This document shows, piece by piece, positions 26,276 through 35,449 of a stretch of 64,000 bases of DNA (within the stretch, counting starts at the first letter, position 1; every line of letters begins with the position of its first letter). The DNA is from [Eubacterium] yurii subsp. margaretiae ATCC 43715 (lineage in GTDB: Bacteria; Bacillota; Clostridia; Peptostreptococcales; Filifactoraceae): positions 2,228,474-2,292,473 of the forward strand of contig GL405246.1 in NCBI GenBank assembly GCA_000146855.1, given 5' to 3'. Under the pieces are notes generated by a model. That model worked only from the letters and a program-made list of their open reading frames with translations, searched no databases and was not told where the DNA came from. The position numbers and the translations under genes are program-made.

Positions 26276-27187
26276 CTATTTATTTTCAAGCAATTTATCT
26301 ATTACATCTACAAGCACATCGACTTCCGGTTTGCTCAGCTGAGCGTCAGCTTTTACGCTGTCTCCCTTGTGTTTGAGCGTCTCAGTGATAAGCGATGAAA
26401 ATATTATTACAGGTAGGGTCCTAAGCAAAGGATGCTCCTTTATCTTCCTTGTAAGGGTGTGTCCATCCATCTGAGGCATCTCAATATCAGTTATCAGTAT
26501 GTCTACTTCCTTGTCAAAGTCTTCCTTCTTCTCATTTACAAGATTTTCAAAATAATCCCATGCCTGCTTGCCGTCATCAAAGAATTTCAGATTTGAAAAT
26601 CCTGCCTTTGTAAGTGCATCAAGCAATAACTTTCTGATAAGAGGTGAGTCGTCTGAAAGCACAACCTTTGTATCTCTCTTACCCTTTACCTTGATATTTT
26701 CTATTCTCTCGTTATTTATACCTGTTGACGGCGCAATATCAGTAACTACCTTTTCAAAATCAAGCAACATCACCAATCTGTCGTCAAATGAAATATTGCC
26801 TATAACCAAGGTATCTTCACAGCTTGCAATTTGATCAGGTTTTTTAATCTGAGTCCACGGTATTCGGTGTATGCCCTTTACTTCGTCCACGCAAAAAGCT
26901 ACCTTGATATGGTTGAACTCACACAAAAGCGTCTTAAACGAAGTCTTGCTCGTATAAGATCCGTTTAGTACAAAATTCATATCAATTACAGGTATCACAT
27001 CTCCCCTTACCATAGCAAGTCCGAGTATTGCCGGATTTGACCTTGGCACAGGTGATATAGATCCTACTTCCAAAATCTCTTTTATCTTGATAACATTTAT
27101 TGCATAACTTCCTCTACCTACTATAAACTCCAATATCTCGAGCTCTCCGGTACCTGTCTCCAATAATATTTCCTTTTTTTCGCTCAT
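26276..27187 (-). CDS. cheV: Chemotaxis coupling/response protein CheV
   Basis: 303 residues: a CheW-like domain (about 10-150), which couples receptors to the CheA kinase, and a response-regulator receiver domain (about 168-300) with the phospho-acceptor in ILITDIEMPQMDG and the conserved Lys in QLSKPE. CheV adjusts receptor-kinase signalling after phosphorylation. No other chemotaxis or flagellar gene lies in the window. It begins 23 bp after the M16 peptidase gene with GGAGG upstream, so it may share that transcript. Confidence 0.95.
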   Translation of the reverse strand: MSEKKEILLETGTGELEILEFIVGRGSYAINVIKIKEILEVGSISPVPRSNPAILGLAMVRGDVIPVIDMNFVLNGSYTSKTSFKTLLCEFNHIKVAFCVDEVKGIHRIPWTQIKKPDQIASCEDTLVIGNISFDDRLVMLLDFEKVVTDIAPSTGINNERIENIKVKGKRDTKVVLSDDSPLIRKLLLDALTKAGFSNLKFFDDGKQAWDYFENLVNEKKEDFDKEVDILITDIEMPQMDGHTLTRKIKEHPLLRTLPVIIFSSLITETLKHKGDSVKADAQLSKPEVDVLVDVIDKLLENK

Positions 27188-27210
27188 TAAAGCCTCCTGC
27201 TTTCATCTCA

Positions 27211-28497
27211 TTATTTTTTAGGATTTACTATTGACATTACCATTTGATTCTCGTCAAACATCTCCTTCAATCTGTAATTCACATCATCAAGATTAATATT
27301 ATTCAAACATTCGTAATAATCAAATATATCGTAGCCTTTGAAATACATTGACAAATATATGTTCGACAAATATTCCGGTGAGTCAAAAGCCTTTATGAAC
27401 AATCCTGTTTTTTGTCTTTTTATTCTCTCAAAATCCGACTTTGGCACTCCGTTTTTTTGGTAATATCTTATTTCCTCAAGTATCATACTCTTAGTCTTTT
27501 CCACATCTGAGCTTTCAGACTCTATGCTAACATAGCCGTAATCTTTATTACAAGTATAGCTTGCATATAGGGAGTCAAAAATCAAAGATGAATTATATAA
27601 TTTATCGTGCAAAGTCGAGCCTTTTTTAAATAATATTTGATTTATTATCTCCATTTCCGTTTCTTTTTTCAGCAAGGGATAGTCGCTGTTAACAGAAGAA
27701 TTTTTCTCCTTAAATCCCATAGAAAAAATAGGCAGAGATATTTCAAATTCTTGGACTATCTCCTTTTGTCTCACATCGTCGGACTCTTTGGTCAATATTC
27801 TCTCTACGCAGCCTTCAAACATATTTTTATCCTTTACGCTTTCTTTTATAGCTGCCATAGTAAGCTCTATCTCTACATCACCCACTATGAAAAGTGCCAT
27901 ATTTGAAGGAGAGTAGAAGGTATTGTAGCAGTCGTACAGCTCCTCTTTAGTAATTTTATAAATGCTGTCCACTGTACCTGCTATATCTATGGAATTAGGA
28001 TGAGTCTTGTACATAGCCCACAGCATGTTGAAAAACACCCTGAAATTGGGCTCGTCATCATACATCTTTATCTCCTGAGCTATTATTCCCTTTTCTTTTT
28101 CCACATTTTCATCTGTAAAATGTGGAGTCTGAACGTAAGTTATAAGATACTTGAGCGCAGGTATAAAATTCTCCGCTGTAGAAAAGTGATATGCTGTCAT
28201 ATTAAAGTTGGTATATGCGTTTGGAGAGGCACCCAATTTGGCAAATGTCTCAAATACGTTGCTTTCATCCGGCATTTCAAACATCTTGTGCTCAAGGAAA
28301 TGCGCTATACCGTCGTTGACTCTCATCCTTTTTTTCGTATGAGGATTGACATACTCAAGGTCATTCGAGCCGAAATTAGTTGCAAATATAGCATACTTCT
28401 TGGAAAATCCTTTTTTAGGCATAATAAAAACCTGCATATTATTATGCAGTTTTTCATTATATACTTTTTCATTTAAAATTTTATTTTCTTTAAACAT
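27211..28497 (-). CDS. M16-family zinc peptidase, active-site subunit (YmfH-like)
   Basis: 428 residues of the insulinase/pitrilysin family. The inverted zinc motif HFLEH (in NDGIAHFLEHKMF) is present, with the downstream Glu expected in the EEEK-type helix. Paired M16 genes next to each other are typical of the ymfF/ymfH arrangement in Firmicutes, where the second protein lacks the metal site. A 265-bp gap of two tandem family C repeats separates it from the upstream partner gene. Its substrate is not known. Confidence 0.9.
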   Translation of the reverse strand: MFKENKILNEKVYNEKLHNNMQVFIMPKKGFSKKYAIFATNFGSNDLEYVNPHTKKRMRVNDGIAHFLEHKMFEMPDESNVFETFAKLGASPNAYTNFNMTAYHFSTAENFIPALKYLITYVQTPHFTDENVEKEKGIIAQEIKMYDDEPNFRVFFNMLWAMYKTHPNSIDIAGTVDSIYKITKEELYDCYNTFYSPSNMALFIVGDVEIELTMAAIKESVKDKNMFEGCVERILTKESDDVRQKEIVQEFEISLPIFSMGFKEKNSSVNSDYPLLKKETEMEIINQILFKKGSTLHDKLYNSSLIFDSLYASYTCNKDYGYVSIESESSDVEKTKSMILEEIRYYQKNGVPKSDFERIKRQKTGLFIKAFDSPEYLSNIYLSMYFKGYDIFDYYECLNNINLDDVNYRLKEMFDENQMVMSIVNPKK

Positions 28498-28531
28498 ATT
28501 TTACTCCGCTTTGTACATCTTTTGCTATTTT

Positions 28532-28655
28532 ATACTATTATATAATTAATCTACGGATAATCTTTATCAATAGTTTTTTTAATTCTATGTGATTTATTAC
28601 TTTATTATAAATTCACTAAAAATATCTTATCCATTATTTTATTAGATTGTAGTAT
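28532..28655. repeat. Family C repeat, copy 1 of a tandem pair
   Basis: Begins ATACTATTATATAATTAATC, ends ATTAGATTGTAGTAT. Shares TTAATCTAYGGATAATC and the TTTTATTAGATT end with the copies at 31861, 54167 and 58087. AT-rich, no ORF. Confidence 0.5.
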
Positions 28656-28656
28656 T

Positions 28657-28763
28657 ATACTATTATCTATCTAATTCTACGAAAAATATTCATCTATAGT
28701 ATTTATTATCCATTATAAATACTTAAAAAATATTGCATCCTCTATTTTATTGGATTTTAGTAT
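28657..28763. repeat. Family C repeat, copy 2 of a tandem pair
   Basis: Begins ATACTATTATCTATCTAATTC immediately after the first copy and ends TGGATTTTAGTAT on the stop codon of the upstream M16 gene. It may have supplied that gene's 3' end. Confidence 0.5.
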
Positions 28764-30013
28764 TAATTAGTCTTAGTTAAAAAATACTCTATATCCTTCT
28801 TTGCCCTCTTGCCTATTTCACTTACATCTTTTGCAGTCACCTTAGATAATATCGCCTTTATCTCATCAGGAGTCTTAGGTGTTCCTGTAAGTTTTTCAGC
28901 ATAGTAAAATCTGCTCATTGCATCAAGTGAGTCGTTTAGTGCCTCAAGAGAATAGTTAAAATGATTGATAGCTGCCGTCATATCATCCTCACTCACATCT
29001 CCCTTTGCTATATCGTCCATGATTTCATCTATCAGTTTTACAGTCTTAGCCTTATTTTCGTGGTCTATACCTGCCATTATCATCATAGTACCCTTGTATC
29101 TGTCTATCATTGAAAATACTGAATAACAAAGCGAATGTTTCTCACGAACTATATTAAAGAGCTTGGAAGCAGGTCCACCTCCCAATATCTCGCTGTACAT
29201 CATAAACTTGTAATAGTCCTCACTGTCATGAGCTATGTCAAAGCTATAGCCCACTACAAGCTTACCTTGGGCTATGTCCATTTTTTCTTCTATAATGCCA
29301 CAGTCATTATGCTTATGAGGCTTTTCCTTATCGATATTTACAGCATCTATCTTGACATCAAAATACTTTGCAAGTGATGATACAGTGGCTTCTTTGTCAA
29401 AAGAGCCTGCAACGACTATGTCTATTTGACTTGTAGATATAAACTCCTTGTAGTATTTATAGAGATTTTTCTCGTCTATATCCTTCAAGTCCTCAATGTA
29501 GCCGTCCTGATTTACAGCGTAGTTTTCCCCCTTGAACATCAGCTCTATAGTTCTGTTATAGGCGTACTTATCCTTATTGTTGATTATGGCCAATATGTCC
29601 TGTTCTACAGCATCCTTGGCAAGTTTGACATATTCTTTGGAAAATCCGCCGTTTTCAATATTGGGATGGAAAATAATCTGAGTCAGCAGGTCTATGGCAT
29701 CATCAGTGATTTTTTCCTGTAGATATCTGTCGGATACAAATGACAACCTAAATGAGATTATCTGTTTTTCTCCGGATTTGCTCACATTACTGTCTATCTT
29801 TGAACTGTAAAGTTCCTGCATCCTTTTTTCTATATCTGATTGTGTCTTGTACTTTTGTGTAGAGTCGCTAAGCACATATGGAAGAAGTACATTTTTCGTC
29901 ACTTCCTCCCTTTTTAGCGGTCTTTTGAAAAATACCGAAATAAGGTTGGTCTTAAATTTTTCATTTTCTATATAAATAATATTGACATTGTCATTGATTT
30001 TTATCTGTTCCAA
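28763..30013 (-). CDS. M16-family peptidase-like subunit without zinc motif (YmfF-like)
   Basis: 416 residues with the two-lobed M16 fold (LVVGYSFDIAHDSEDYYKF, GGGPASKLFNIVREKHSLCY) but no HxxEH: the corresponding helix reads VLSDSTQKYKTQSDIEKRMQ. It is therefore the non-catalytic partner expected to pair with the neighbouring zinc-containing protein. Such pairs form a clam-shell heterodimer. The last codons coincide with the end of a family C repeat. Confidence 0.88.
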   Translation of the reverse strand: MEQIKINDNVNIIYIENEKFKTNLISVFFKRPLKREEVTKNVLLPYVLSDSTQKYKTQSDIEKRMQELYSSKIDSNVSKSGEKQIISFRLSFVSDRYLQEKITDDAIDLLTQIIFHPNIENGGFSKEYVKLAKDAVEQDILAIINNKDKYAYNRTIELMFKGENYAVNQDGYIEDLKDIDEKNLYKYYKEFISTSQIDIVVAGSFDKEATVSSLAKYFDVKIDAVNIDKEKPHKHNDCGIIEEKMDIAQGKLVVGYSFDIAHDSEDYYKFMMYSEILGGGPASKLFNIVREKHSLCYSVFSMIDRYKGTMMIMAGIDHENKAKTVKLIDEIMDDIAKGDVSEDDMTAAINHFNYSLEALNDSLDAMSRFYYAEKLTGTPKTPDEIKAILSKVTAKDVSEIGKRAKKDIEYFLTKTN

Positions 30014-30408
30014 AATCAGTTCTCCTGTTCTTTTTAGTCCATTTTAATATTAAAGCGGTTTAATTTTATACATATTGTAATATCTTTATTCTTTTCAATA
30101 ATAAATCAATATACTTAAATATTCAACTTTCCCACATAAAAAACACATTAAAGACATCGAATTTTGAGTATATCTTAAAAATACAATATTATACTTGACA
30201 TAGTTTTTTAGTATTTTCACTTTTTGATAAATATGCAAATCTCAATAAATACTATTTAGAAAATTATGTGTCAAGTATTATATTAAAAAACAATTTTAGT
30301 TGAAATGTTGAGCTATCTATAAATTAATTGAATACTATTATATATTTGTACATAATATAGTGAAGTATAATTGATTATTTTGTTTTAGAAAAAATCCACA
30401 TCAAAATT
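30014..30408. other. 395-bp intergenic region with family B repeat
   Basis: AT-rich DNA between plsX and the M16 gene. It contains a family B element at 30121-30313 and no credible ORF. Promoter signals for the M16 gene were not clear. Confidence 0.6.
30121..30313. repeat. Family B repeat, 193-bp copy with degraded right end
   Basis: Left end ATTCAACTTTCCCAC matches the intact copy at 35109; the right end GTTGAAATGTTGAGC is a decayed version of the inverted repeat. Internally it shares TTATACTTGACATAG, TTGATAAATATGCAAAT and TGTGTCAAGTA with that copy, so it is a shorter relative of the same element. Confidence 0.65.
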
Positions 30409-31422
30409 TTAGTCTTCACTTTCCTGAATATTATTATTTAAAGCAAATTCTTTGATAGATTCTATAAGCTTGTTGTCATATATGGTCTTGGCCTGTCTTA
30501 TAGCATTTTTAAACGCCTTTGCATTTGAAGAACCGTGCGCCTTTATAACTATGCTGTTGATACCGAGTAATATTGCTCCGCCGTATTCTTCATAGTCCAT
30601 TGATTTTTTAATATCCTTAAATGCAGGCATGGCAAGCATGGCTCCTATTTTTGATCGGAAACTTGAAAGTAGAGAGTTTTTTATCATCTTAAAAAGACTC
30701 ATAGCTACACCCTCACTGAGCTTGAGTACGATATTACCTGTAAAACCGTCGCATACAAGCACATCTGCATCTGTAGTAGGTATGTCCCTTGCCTCAACAT
30801 TGCCTATGAAATTAATCATATCATTTTCTTTTAAGAGCTTATGAGCATCTATATAAGTTTGAGAGCCTTTTTTCTCCTCAGTGCCTATGTTTATCAGTCC
30901 TACCTTTGGAGATTTCTTGCCCAATATAGCCTGTGCATAGGCATATCCCATATAACCGAATTGGTTGATATATTCACTCTTGCATTGTGAATTTGCTCCC
31001 ACATCAAGTAATATCGCTCCACCGTTTGACTTAGGATAGACTATAGTAAGCGCAGGACGCATAATACCCTCTATACGCCCTGTAATAAGCATACCTGCTG
31101 TAAGCAAAGCACCTGTACTGCCGGAAGACACAAGGGCGTCTATCTTCTTGTCATTTAGCATATTACAGCCCTTTACCATTGGGGAGTCCTTTTTCTTTTT
31201 TATAGACATTACCGGCTTTTCGTCGTTATCTATATTTTCACTGCAATGCACTATGGATATCTTGTTAAAGTCATATGCCTTGCCTTCAAGATTTCTCTTT
31301 ATAGCATTTTCATCTCCAAGAAGCACCACTTCAACATCATATTCCTTTACAGCCTCTATAGCTGCATCAATTTGTGCCTTAGGCGCATTATCTCCACCCA
31401 TTGTATCTACTGCTACTATCAT
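30409..31422 (-). CDS. plsX: Phosphate acyltransferase PlsX
   Basis: 337 residues beginning IVAVDTMGGDNAPKAQI, the PlsX signature, with SGSTGALL, LLDVGANSQCK and CDGFTGNIVLKLSEG. It makes acyl-phosphate from acyl-ACP for glycerolipid synthesis. It usually sits in an rpmF-plsX-fabD/acpP cluster with fapR; here it stands alone, flanked by about 400 and 730 bp of repeat-rich DNA. RBS GTGAGG precedes the ATG. Confidence 0.95.
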   Translation of the reverse strand: MIVAVDTMGGDNAPKAQIDAAIEAVKEYDVEVVLLGDENAIKRNLEGKAYDFNKISIVHCSENIDNDEKPVMSIKKKKDSPMVKGCNMLNDKKIDALVSSGSTGALLTAGMLITGRIEGIMRPALTIVYPKSNGGAILLDVGANSQCKSEYINQFGYMGYAYAQAILGKKSPKVGLINIGTEEKKGSQTYIDAHKLLKENDMINFIGNVEARDIPTTDADVLVCDGFTGNIVLKLSEGVAMSLFKMIKNSLLSSFRSKIGAMLAMPAFKDIKKSMDYEEYGGAILLGINSIVIKAHGSSNAKAFKNAIRQAKTIYDNKLIESIKEFALNNNIQESED

Positions 31423-32077
31423 TGTAATACCTCACTTTTTATAAAATTTAAACTCCTAGTTATCAAACAACACAATAACTTTATTATTTTTTTATTATAA
31501 TATATTACTTATTCAACTTTTCAATTAAAATTATTCTAATTTTAGTTGAAATACAAATATATAATTATTTTATTAATACAGTACATGATGTATAATTCTT
31601 TAAATAGAATTTATTGAGATTGCTTATTTATCAAAAAATTTTAAACAACTAAAAACTATCTCAAGTTCAGTATATTATTTCTATAACATATTTAAATATC
31701 AATCCTGCTATCTTTATTTACCCTATTATACTAAAACTTATATTTAGTTTCAATACTGACAAGTATAATACTAAAAACTAATAGTATAATGGATTATATT
31801 ATATAAAATGATGAAATAAAAGTTATGCTAAATGCTATCACAATATAGAATCTATAGTTTATACTAATATCTGTTTAATCTATGGATGATTATCTTCAAT
31901 AGTTTTAAAAAATGGCATACTATTTATGATTTTATGAAAATACATTAAAAATATTTTGTTCATTATTTTATTAGATTTTAGTAGTAAATAGATTTCAGTA
32001 TGAATATTATAAAGCTCTAATTTTACATACAACAATATCCAAAATAATATTCTTAGTAAAATTAAAGATATATATAT
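31423..32077. other. 655-bp repeat-rich intergenic region upstream of plsX
   Basis: No gene seen. It contains a decayed reverse family B fragment (about 31620-31720: TTATTTATCAAAAAATTT, TCAAGTTCAGTATATT) and a family C copy (31861-31984). It must also hold the plsX promoter, which I could not pick out. Confidence 0.55.
31861..31984. repeat. Family C repeat
   Basis: Ends ATACTAATATCT and AGATTTTAGTAG are imperfect inverted repeats (10 of 12). The interior TTAATCTATGGATGATTATC and TTTTATTAGATTTTAGTA match the reverse copy at 54167-54290. Confidence 0.55.
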
Positions 32078-32107
32078 AAAAACCTCCCTTAAAAAGGGAG
32101 GTTTTTT
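32078..32107. terminator. Strong bidirectional terminator after the 848-residue surface protein gene
   Basis: AAAACCTCCCTT-AAA-AAGGGAGGTTTT is a perfect 12-bp stem with A/T runs on both sides. It lies 50 bp after the surface protein stop codon. Confidence 0.9.
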
Positions 32108-32155
32108 AATTTTATTCAGAAAATCTAATACGATTTTGAAACAACTAACTAATTA

Positions 32156-34702
32156 CTATTTTGCTGGTGTTCCTGTTTCGTCTTTCTTTTCTTCTTCTTT
32201 GTTTTCACCTGCTGGAGCAGCTGTTACGAATTCAGCCTTATCCAAAATTGTACCGTCTTTTGCATCCTTGTATTCTTCTGGAGTTGCATCTTGAGGAAGT
32301 ATAGTTACTGTTCTCTTTTCTTTGTTCCAGATTATATTTCCTTGTGTTTGTCCATCTTGTTTCAAACCAAATGCTTGAGCTATGTTAACAAGTGGTAGGA
32401 ATATTCTGTTTTCAACGTTAGCAGGTTTAGTGAACAATTTTACAGGTGATCCGTTAACATACATTACATCTTTATCAATGTTTAGAGTTACTACTGATTG
32501 ATATTTTTGGAATGTAGCTATTCTAGTCTTAGGATCGTAGTTTACTTCTGCTCCTATAGCTTCAGCTATATATCTAACTGGAAGCATAGTTCTATCATCT
32601 TTGATGAATGGAGCTACGTCCATTGTTTTCTTTTCTTTAACCTTACCGTTTACTTCATAGTATTCTTTGTCATCTATAGCAAATACAGATGTGATTCTCT
32701 TTTCATCAGATACAGGTGTAACTGTTGTAAAGTAATCAAATGTCTTAACATTGTTTGTAAGTTTATGTCTTCCTCTAACTACACCATAGTGTCCTTCAAG
32801 TCTTATTGGGCCATAAGGTACTGTTCTGTCAAGAGTTACCAATACTTTGCTTACCATCAATGAAGAAGGTTTAGTAGATCTTCTGTCTACTCTTACATAG
32901 ATATACTTATCACCATCGCCTATTCCATAAGGATTAGATGAGTTAAGAGCTATATCTCCTTCTTTTCTTTCAACCTTAGCATCATCAAATGTTATTCTGA
33001 AGTTTGGTTCGAATTGAAGTTCATATTGAGCGTAAGACTTGTTACCATCTGGTTCATAATCTTGAAGAGCTGCCGCTTCAGTTTCTTTGATTAGGATATC
33101 TTGTCCTTTTTGTCTTTGAAGACCTATCTTAACTTGTGGAAGAGCTCCTTGTACTTCGAATGTTACCGGAGGCTTAACATCAGCTATTTGAACTAGTTGT
33201 TCTTCAGCTCCAGCACCTTTAACTTTCAAGTATAGTGGTCCTTCATAGTTAGAAGCAACTACAAAAGGTACTTCCAATTCATATTTAACTCTTTGTTTCT
33301 TTGATTGTTCAGATACGAAAAGGTCAAACTTATCAGCCTTTACGTCCTTATCTGAAGTTTCGCCTTTAGAGGCATCAGTATCTGCAGTATATCTGATATC
33401 TTCTTTTCCTGTCTTCTTACTAACTGCAGGTATAGAAGAAGCATCTATAGTAAGCTTAGTTTGAGAATCCCCAGCTTTCTTAGTCAACTTCATTGTTTCT
33501 TGATGTTGTAGAGATGCATTTGCTTCTTTGCCATCTTTATCTACAAATGAGAATTCCATATATCTAAGACCTTGTAGAGATGAAGTGGCAGGTTCTTCTA
33601 TTATAAGTTTTGATCTGTATAGACCTTCTATATCCTTACCAGCTATTACATTTAGAACCTTGTCAGCTTTTACATTTACACCATAATCTACATATTCTCC
33701 CACTACTAGTGATGATGGAGAAACGTTAGAGTTCTTTTGTACTACTACATCTACATCGCCAAATCTTGCAGATCTGTCAGGTATTATAGGAATATTAACA
33801 TAGATAGAATCTCTTAGTCCATTATTGACATTTTTTGGTCTTATTATCAATATTCTACCTTCTGCATCCTTATCTTTATCCAATTCCACATCAGCTTTTA
33901 CTGGAGTGTCCATGTGTTTGTCATCCCAAGTAAAGCCCTTAGGTAATTTAAGGTGGATAGGTTCAGAAGAGTTTAATCCACTTGGAGTTACTTCATCAAA
34001 TATCAATTGAACTTTAGTGTTACCACTTCTAGATATTTTTTCTTTCTTTTGTACTCTGAACTTTATAGCATCACTTTCAACATTTGCAAATGTGTATTCA
34101 CCAGCAGTAGCATCAGAGTCTATAGGTACTACTCTTACTACTTGTGGTCCGTTAGGTTGTCCGTTGAAGTACACCATCAAAGGTACTTTTACAGGACCAT
34201 TAACTCGGGCATTATACCCAGCATCAACTTTAACTCTCAATATAGTGTCTGTAACTTTTTTAACTGTCACATGTTCTAATCCAGGTATAGCTGTACCAGC
34301 TCCAACTGTAGATATATCAACATTTGACATTTTATTAATTGTAGCATATTGCTTTTCTGAACCACCAACTATACGAGTTTCCTTGTTTACATCAGGATAG
34401 ATTGCTTTTTCACCTGAATCATATCTGTAGTGTTTTCTCCAATCTGTTGAATCATATGTCCATCTTGCTTCTCCATCTAGATGAAGTTCAAACTCTTGTT
34501 TTTCTATAAGACCATCAACAGATAAAACACTATTATCAGCAGCTAATGACAATACTACATTTGAAGTTTCATCAACTATAGAACTTGATGTAGCTGATAC
34601 TGTTTTATTAAGTGCATTTCTTGATGCGGCATCTACATGTGAAGCTGGTACCATTGCAGCTGTCATCATAAATGCCATTAAAAGAGCTAATTTTCTCTTC
34701 AT
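32156..34702 (-). CDS. Abundant secreted protein with copper-amine-oxidase-like C-terminal domain; candidate S-layer or major surface protein
   Basis: 848 residues: signal peptide 1-25 (ends VDAAS), a long beta-rich middle with repeated VxV/LxL strand patterns, a copper-amine-oxidase N-terminal-like domain (about 689-806: RTMLPVRYIAEAIGAEVNYD, IFLPLVNIAQAFG) and an acidic tail ending EEEKKDETGTPAK. No SLH, LPXTG or transmembrane anchor. The promoter has perfect -35 and -10 boxes and a perfect 12-bp terminator follows; both point to very high expression. The amine-oxidase-like domain here is a structural or wall-binding module, not an enzyme. Identity as an S-layer protein is inference. Confidence 0.75.
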   Translation of the reverse strand: MKRKLALLMAFMMTAAMVPASHVDAASRNALNKTVSATSSSIVDETSNVVLSLAADNSVLSVDGLIEKQEFELHLDGEARWTYDSTDWRKHYRYDSGEKAIYPDVNKETRIVGGSEKQYATINKMSNVDISTVGAGTAIPGLEHVTVKKVTDTILRVKVDAGYNARVNGPVKVPLMVYFNGQPNGPQVVRVVPIDSDATAGEYTFANVESDAIKFRVQKKEKISRSGNTKVQLIFDEVTPSGLNSSEPIHLKLPKGFTWDDKHMDTPVKADVELDKDKDAEGRILIIRPKNVNNGLRDSIYVNIPIIPDRSARFGDVDVVVQKNSNVSPSSLVVGEYVDYGVNVKADKVLNVIAGKDIEGLYRSKLIIEEPATSSLQGLRYMEFSFVDKDGKEANASLQHQETMKLTKKAGDSQTKLTIDASSIPAVSKKTGKEDIRYTADTDASKGETSDKDVKADKFDLFVSEQSKKQRVKYELEVPFVVASNYEGPLYLKVKGAGAEEQLVQIADVKPPVTFEVQGALPQVKIGLQRQKGQDILIKETEAAALQDYEPDGNKSYAQYELQFEPNFRITFDDAKVERKEGDIALNSSNPYGIGDGDKYIYVRVDRRSTKPSSLMVSKVLVTLDRTVPYGPIRLEGHYGVVRGRHKLTNNVKTFDYFTTVTPVSDEKRITSVFAIDDKEYYEVNGKVKEKKTMDVAPFIKDDRTMLPVRYIAEAIGAEVNYDPKTRIATFQKYQSVVTLNIDKDVMYVNGSPVKLFTKPANVENRIFLPLVNIAQAFGLKQDGQTQGNIIWNKEKRTVTILPQDATPEEYKDAKDGTILDKAEFVTAAPAGENKEEEKKDETGTPAK

Positions 34703-34795
34703 AATTTAATTTCCCCCTCGAAATATTTTAGTTTTAAGACAATTTGTCTCAATGATTGCTATGTGTTTTTTTAATTTCAATTTAATTACACCGTG

Positions 34796-34825
34796 ATTAT
34801 ATCATTTATTTTTGATGTATGTCAA
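34796..34825 (-). promoter_or_regulatory. Consensus promoter of the 848-residue surface protein
   Basis: Minus-strand TTGACA (34820-34825), 18-bp spacer, TATAAT (34796-34801). Both hexamers match the sigma-A consensus perfectly. The leader would be about 85 nt and contains the short palindrome AGACAAATTGTCT (34737-34749). Confidence 0.88.
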
Positions 34826-35108
34826 GATATTTTCTTTTTTGTAATATAGTTGTAAAATTGGAAGCAATAAAATTAAATCCTACTATAATATAATTTCCAT
34901 ATAACTGCTGTCTATTTGTTCAAATTTATAGAAATTTCTATTACACTTAATTGCTTTCAAGCTTTATTTTTAGGCACTCTTATAGTTTACTACATTATTA
35001 CTATATTATTTAGAAATAAGAATGTAGAATTTATTTTATTCAAAATTTTCCCACATAAAAAAATATTACAAATATTTATGAATATATCTTTACAGTATTT
35101 ATTATTTA

Positions 35109-35337
35109 ACTCAACTTTCCCACATAAAAAACATATTAAAAACATTGAAATTTTAGTACATTTTAAAACTATAATATTATACTTGACATAGTTTTTTCAG
35201 TGTTTTTATTTTTTTGATAAATATGCAAATTACAATAAATACTATTCAGAAAATTGTGTGTCAAGTAGTGTATTAGAAAATCAATTTATGTTTAAATTTC
35301 AACCAAAATAGTTATAATTTTAGTGGGAAAGTTGAGT
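35109..35337. repeat. Intact family B MITE-like element, 229 bp
   Basis: Perfect 15-bp terminal inverted repeats ACTCAACTTTCCCAC (35109-35123) and GTGGGAAAGTTGAGT (35323-35337). Inside, a second inverted pair (TACTTGACATA and TGTGTCAAGTA) is nested. No ORF, so a transposase would have to act in trans. No clear target-site duplication. It occupies part of the 747-bp gap (34703-35449) between hydA and the surface protein gene; the rest of that gap is featureless apart from the promoter and another CCCACATAAAAAA fragment near 35050. Confidence 0.75.
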
Positions 35338-35449
35338 AATTTAACTATAATCTCTATTTTATTTCTATTAATATAAGTTTATATATCCATTGATTAAAGG
35401 TTTAGTTGCATAAAAAGAATCTTTAAGTTTATACATCTGTTTTAAACTT

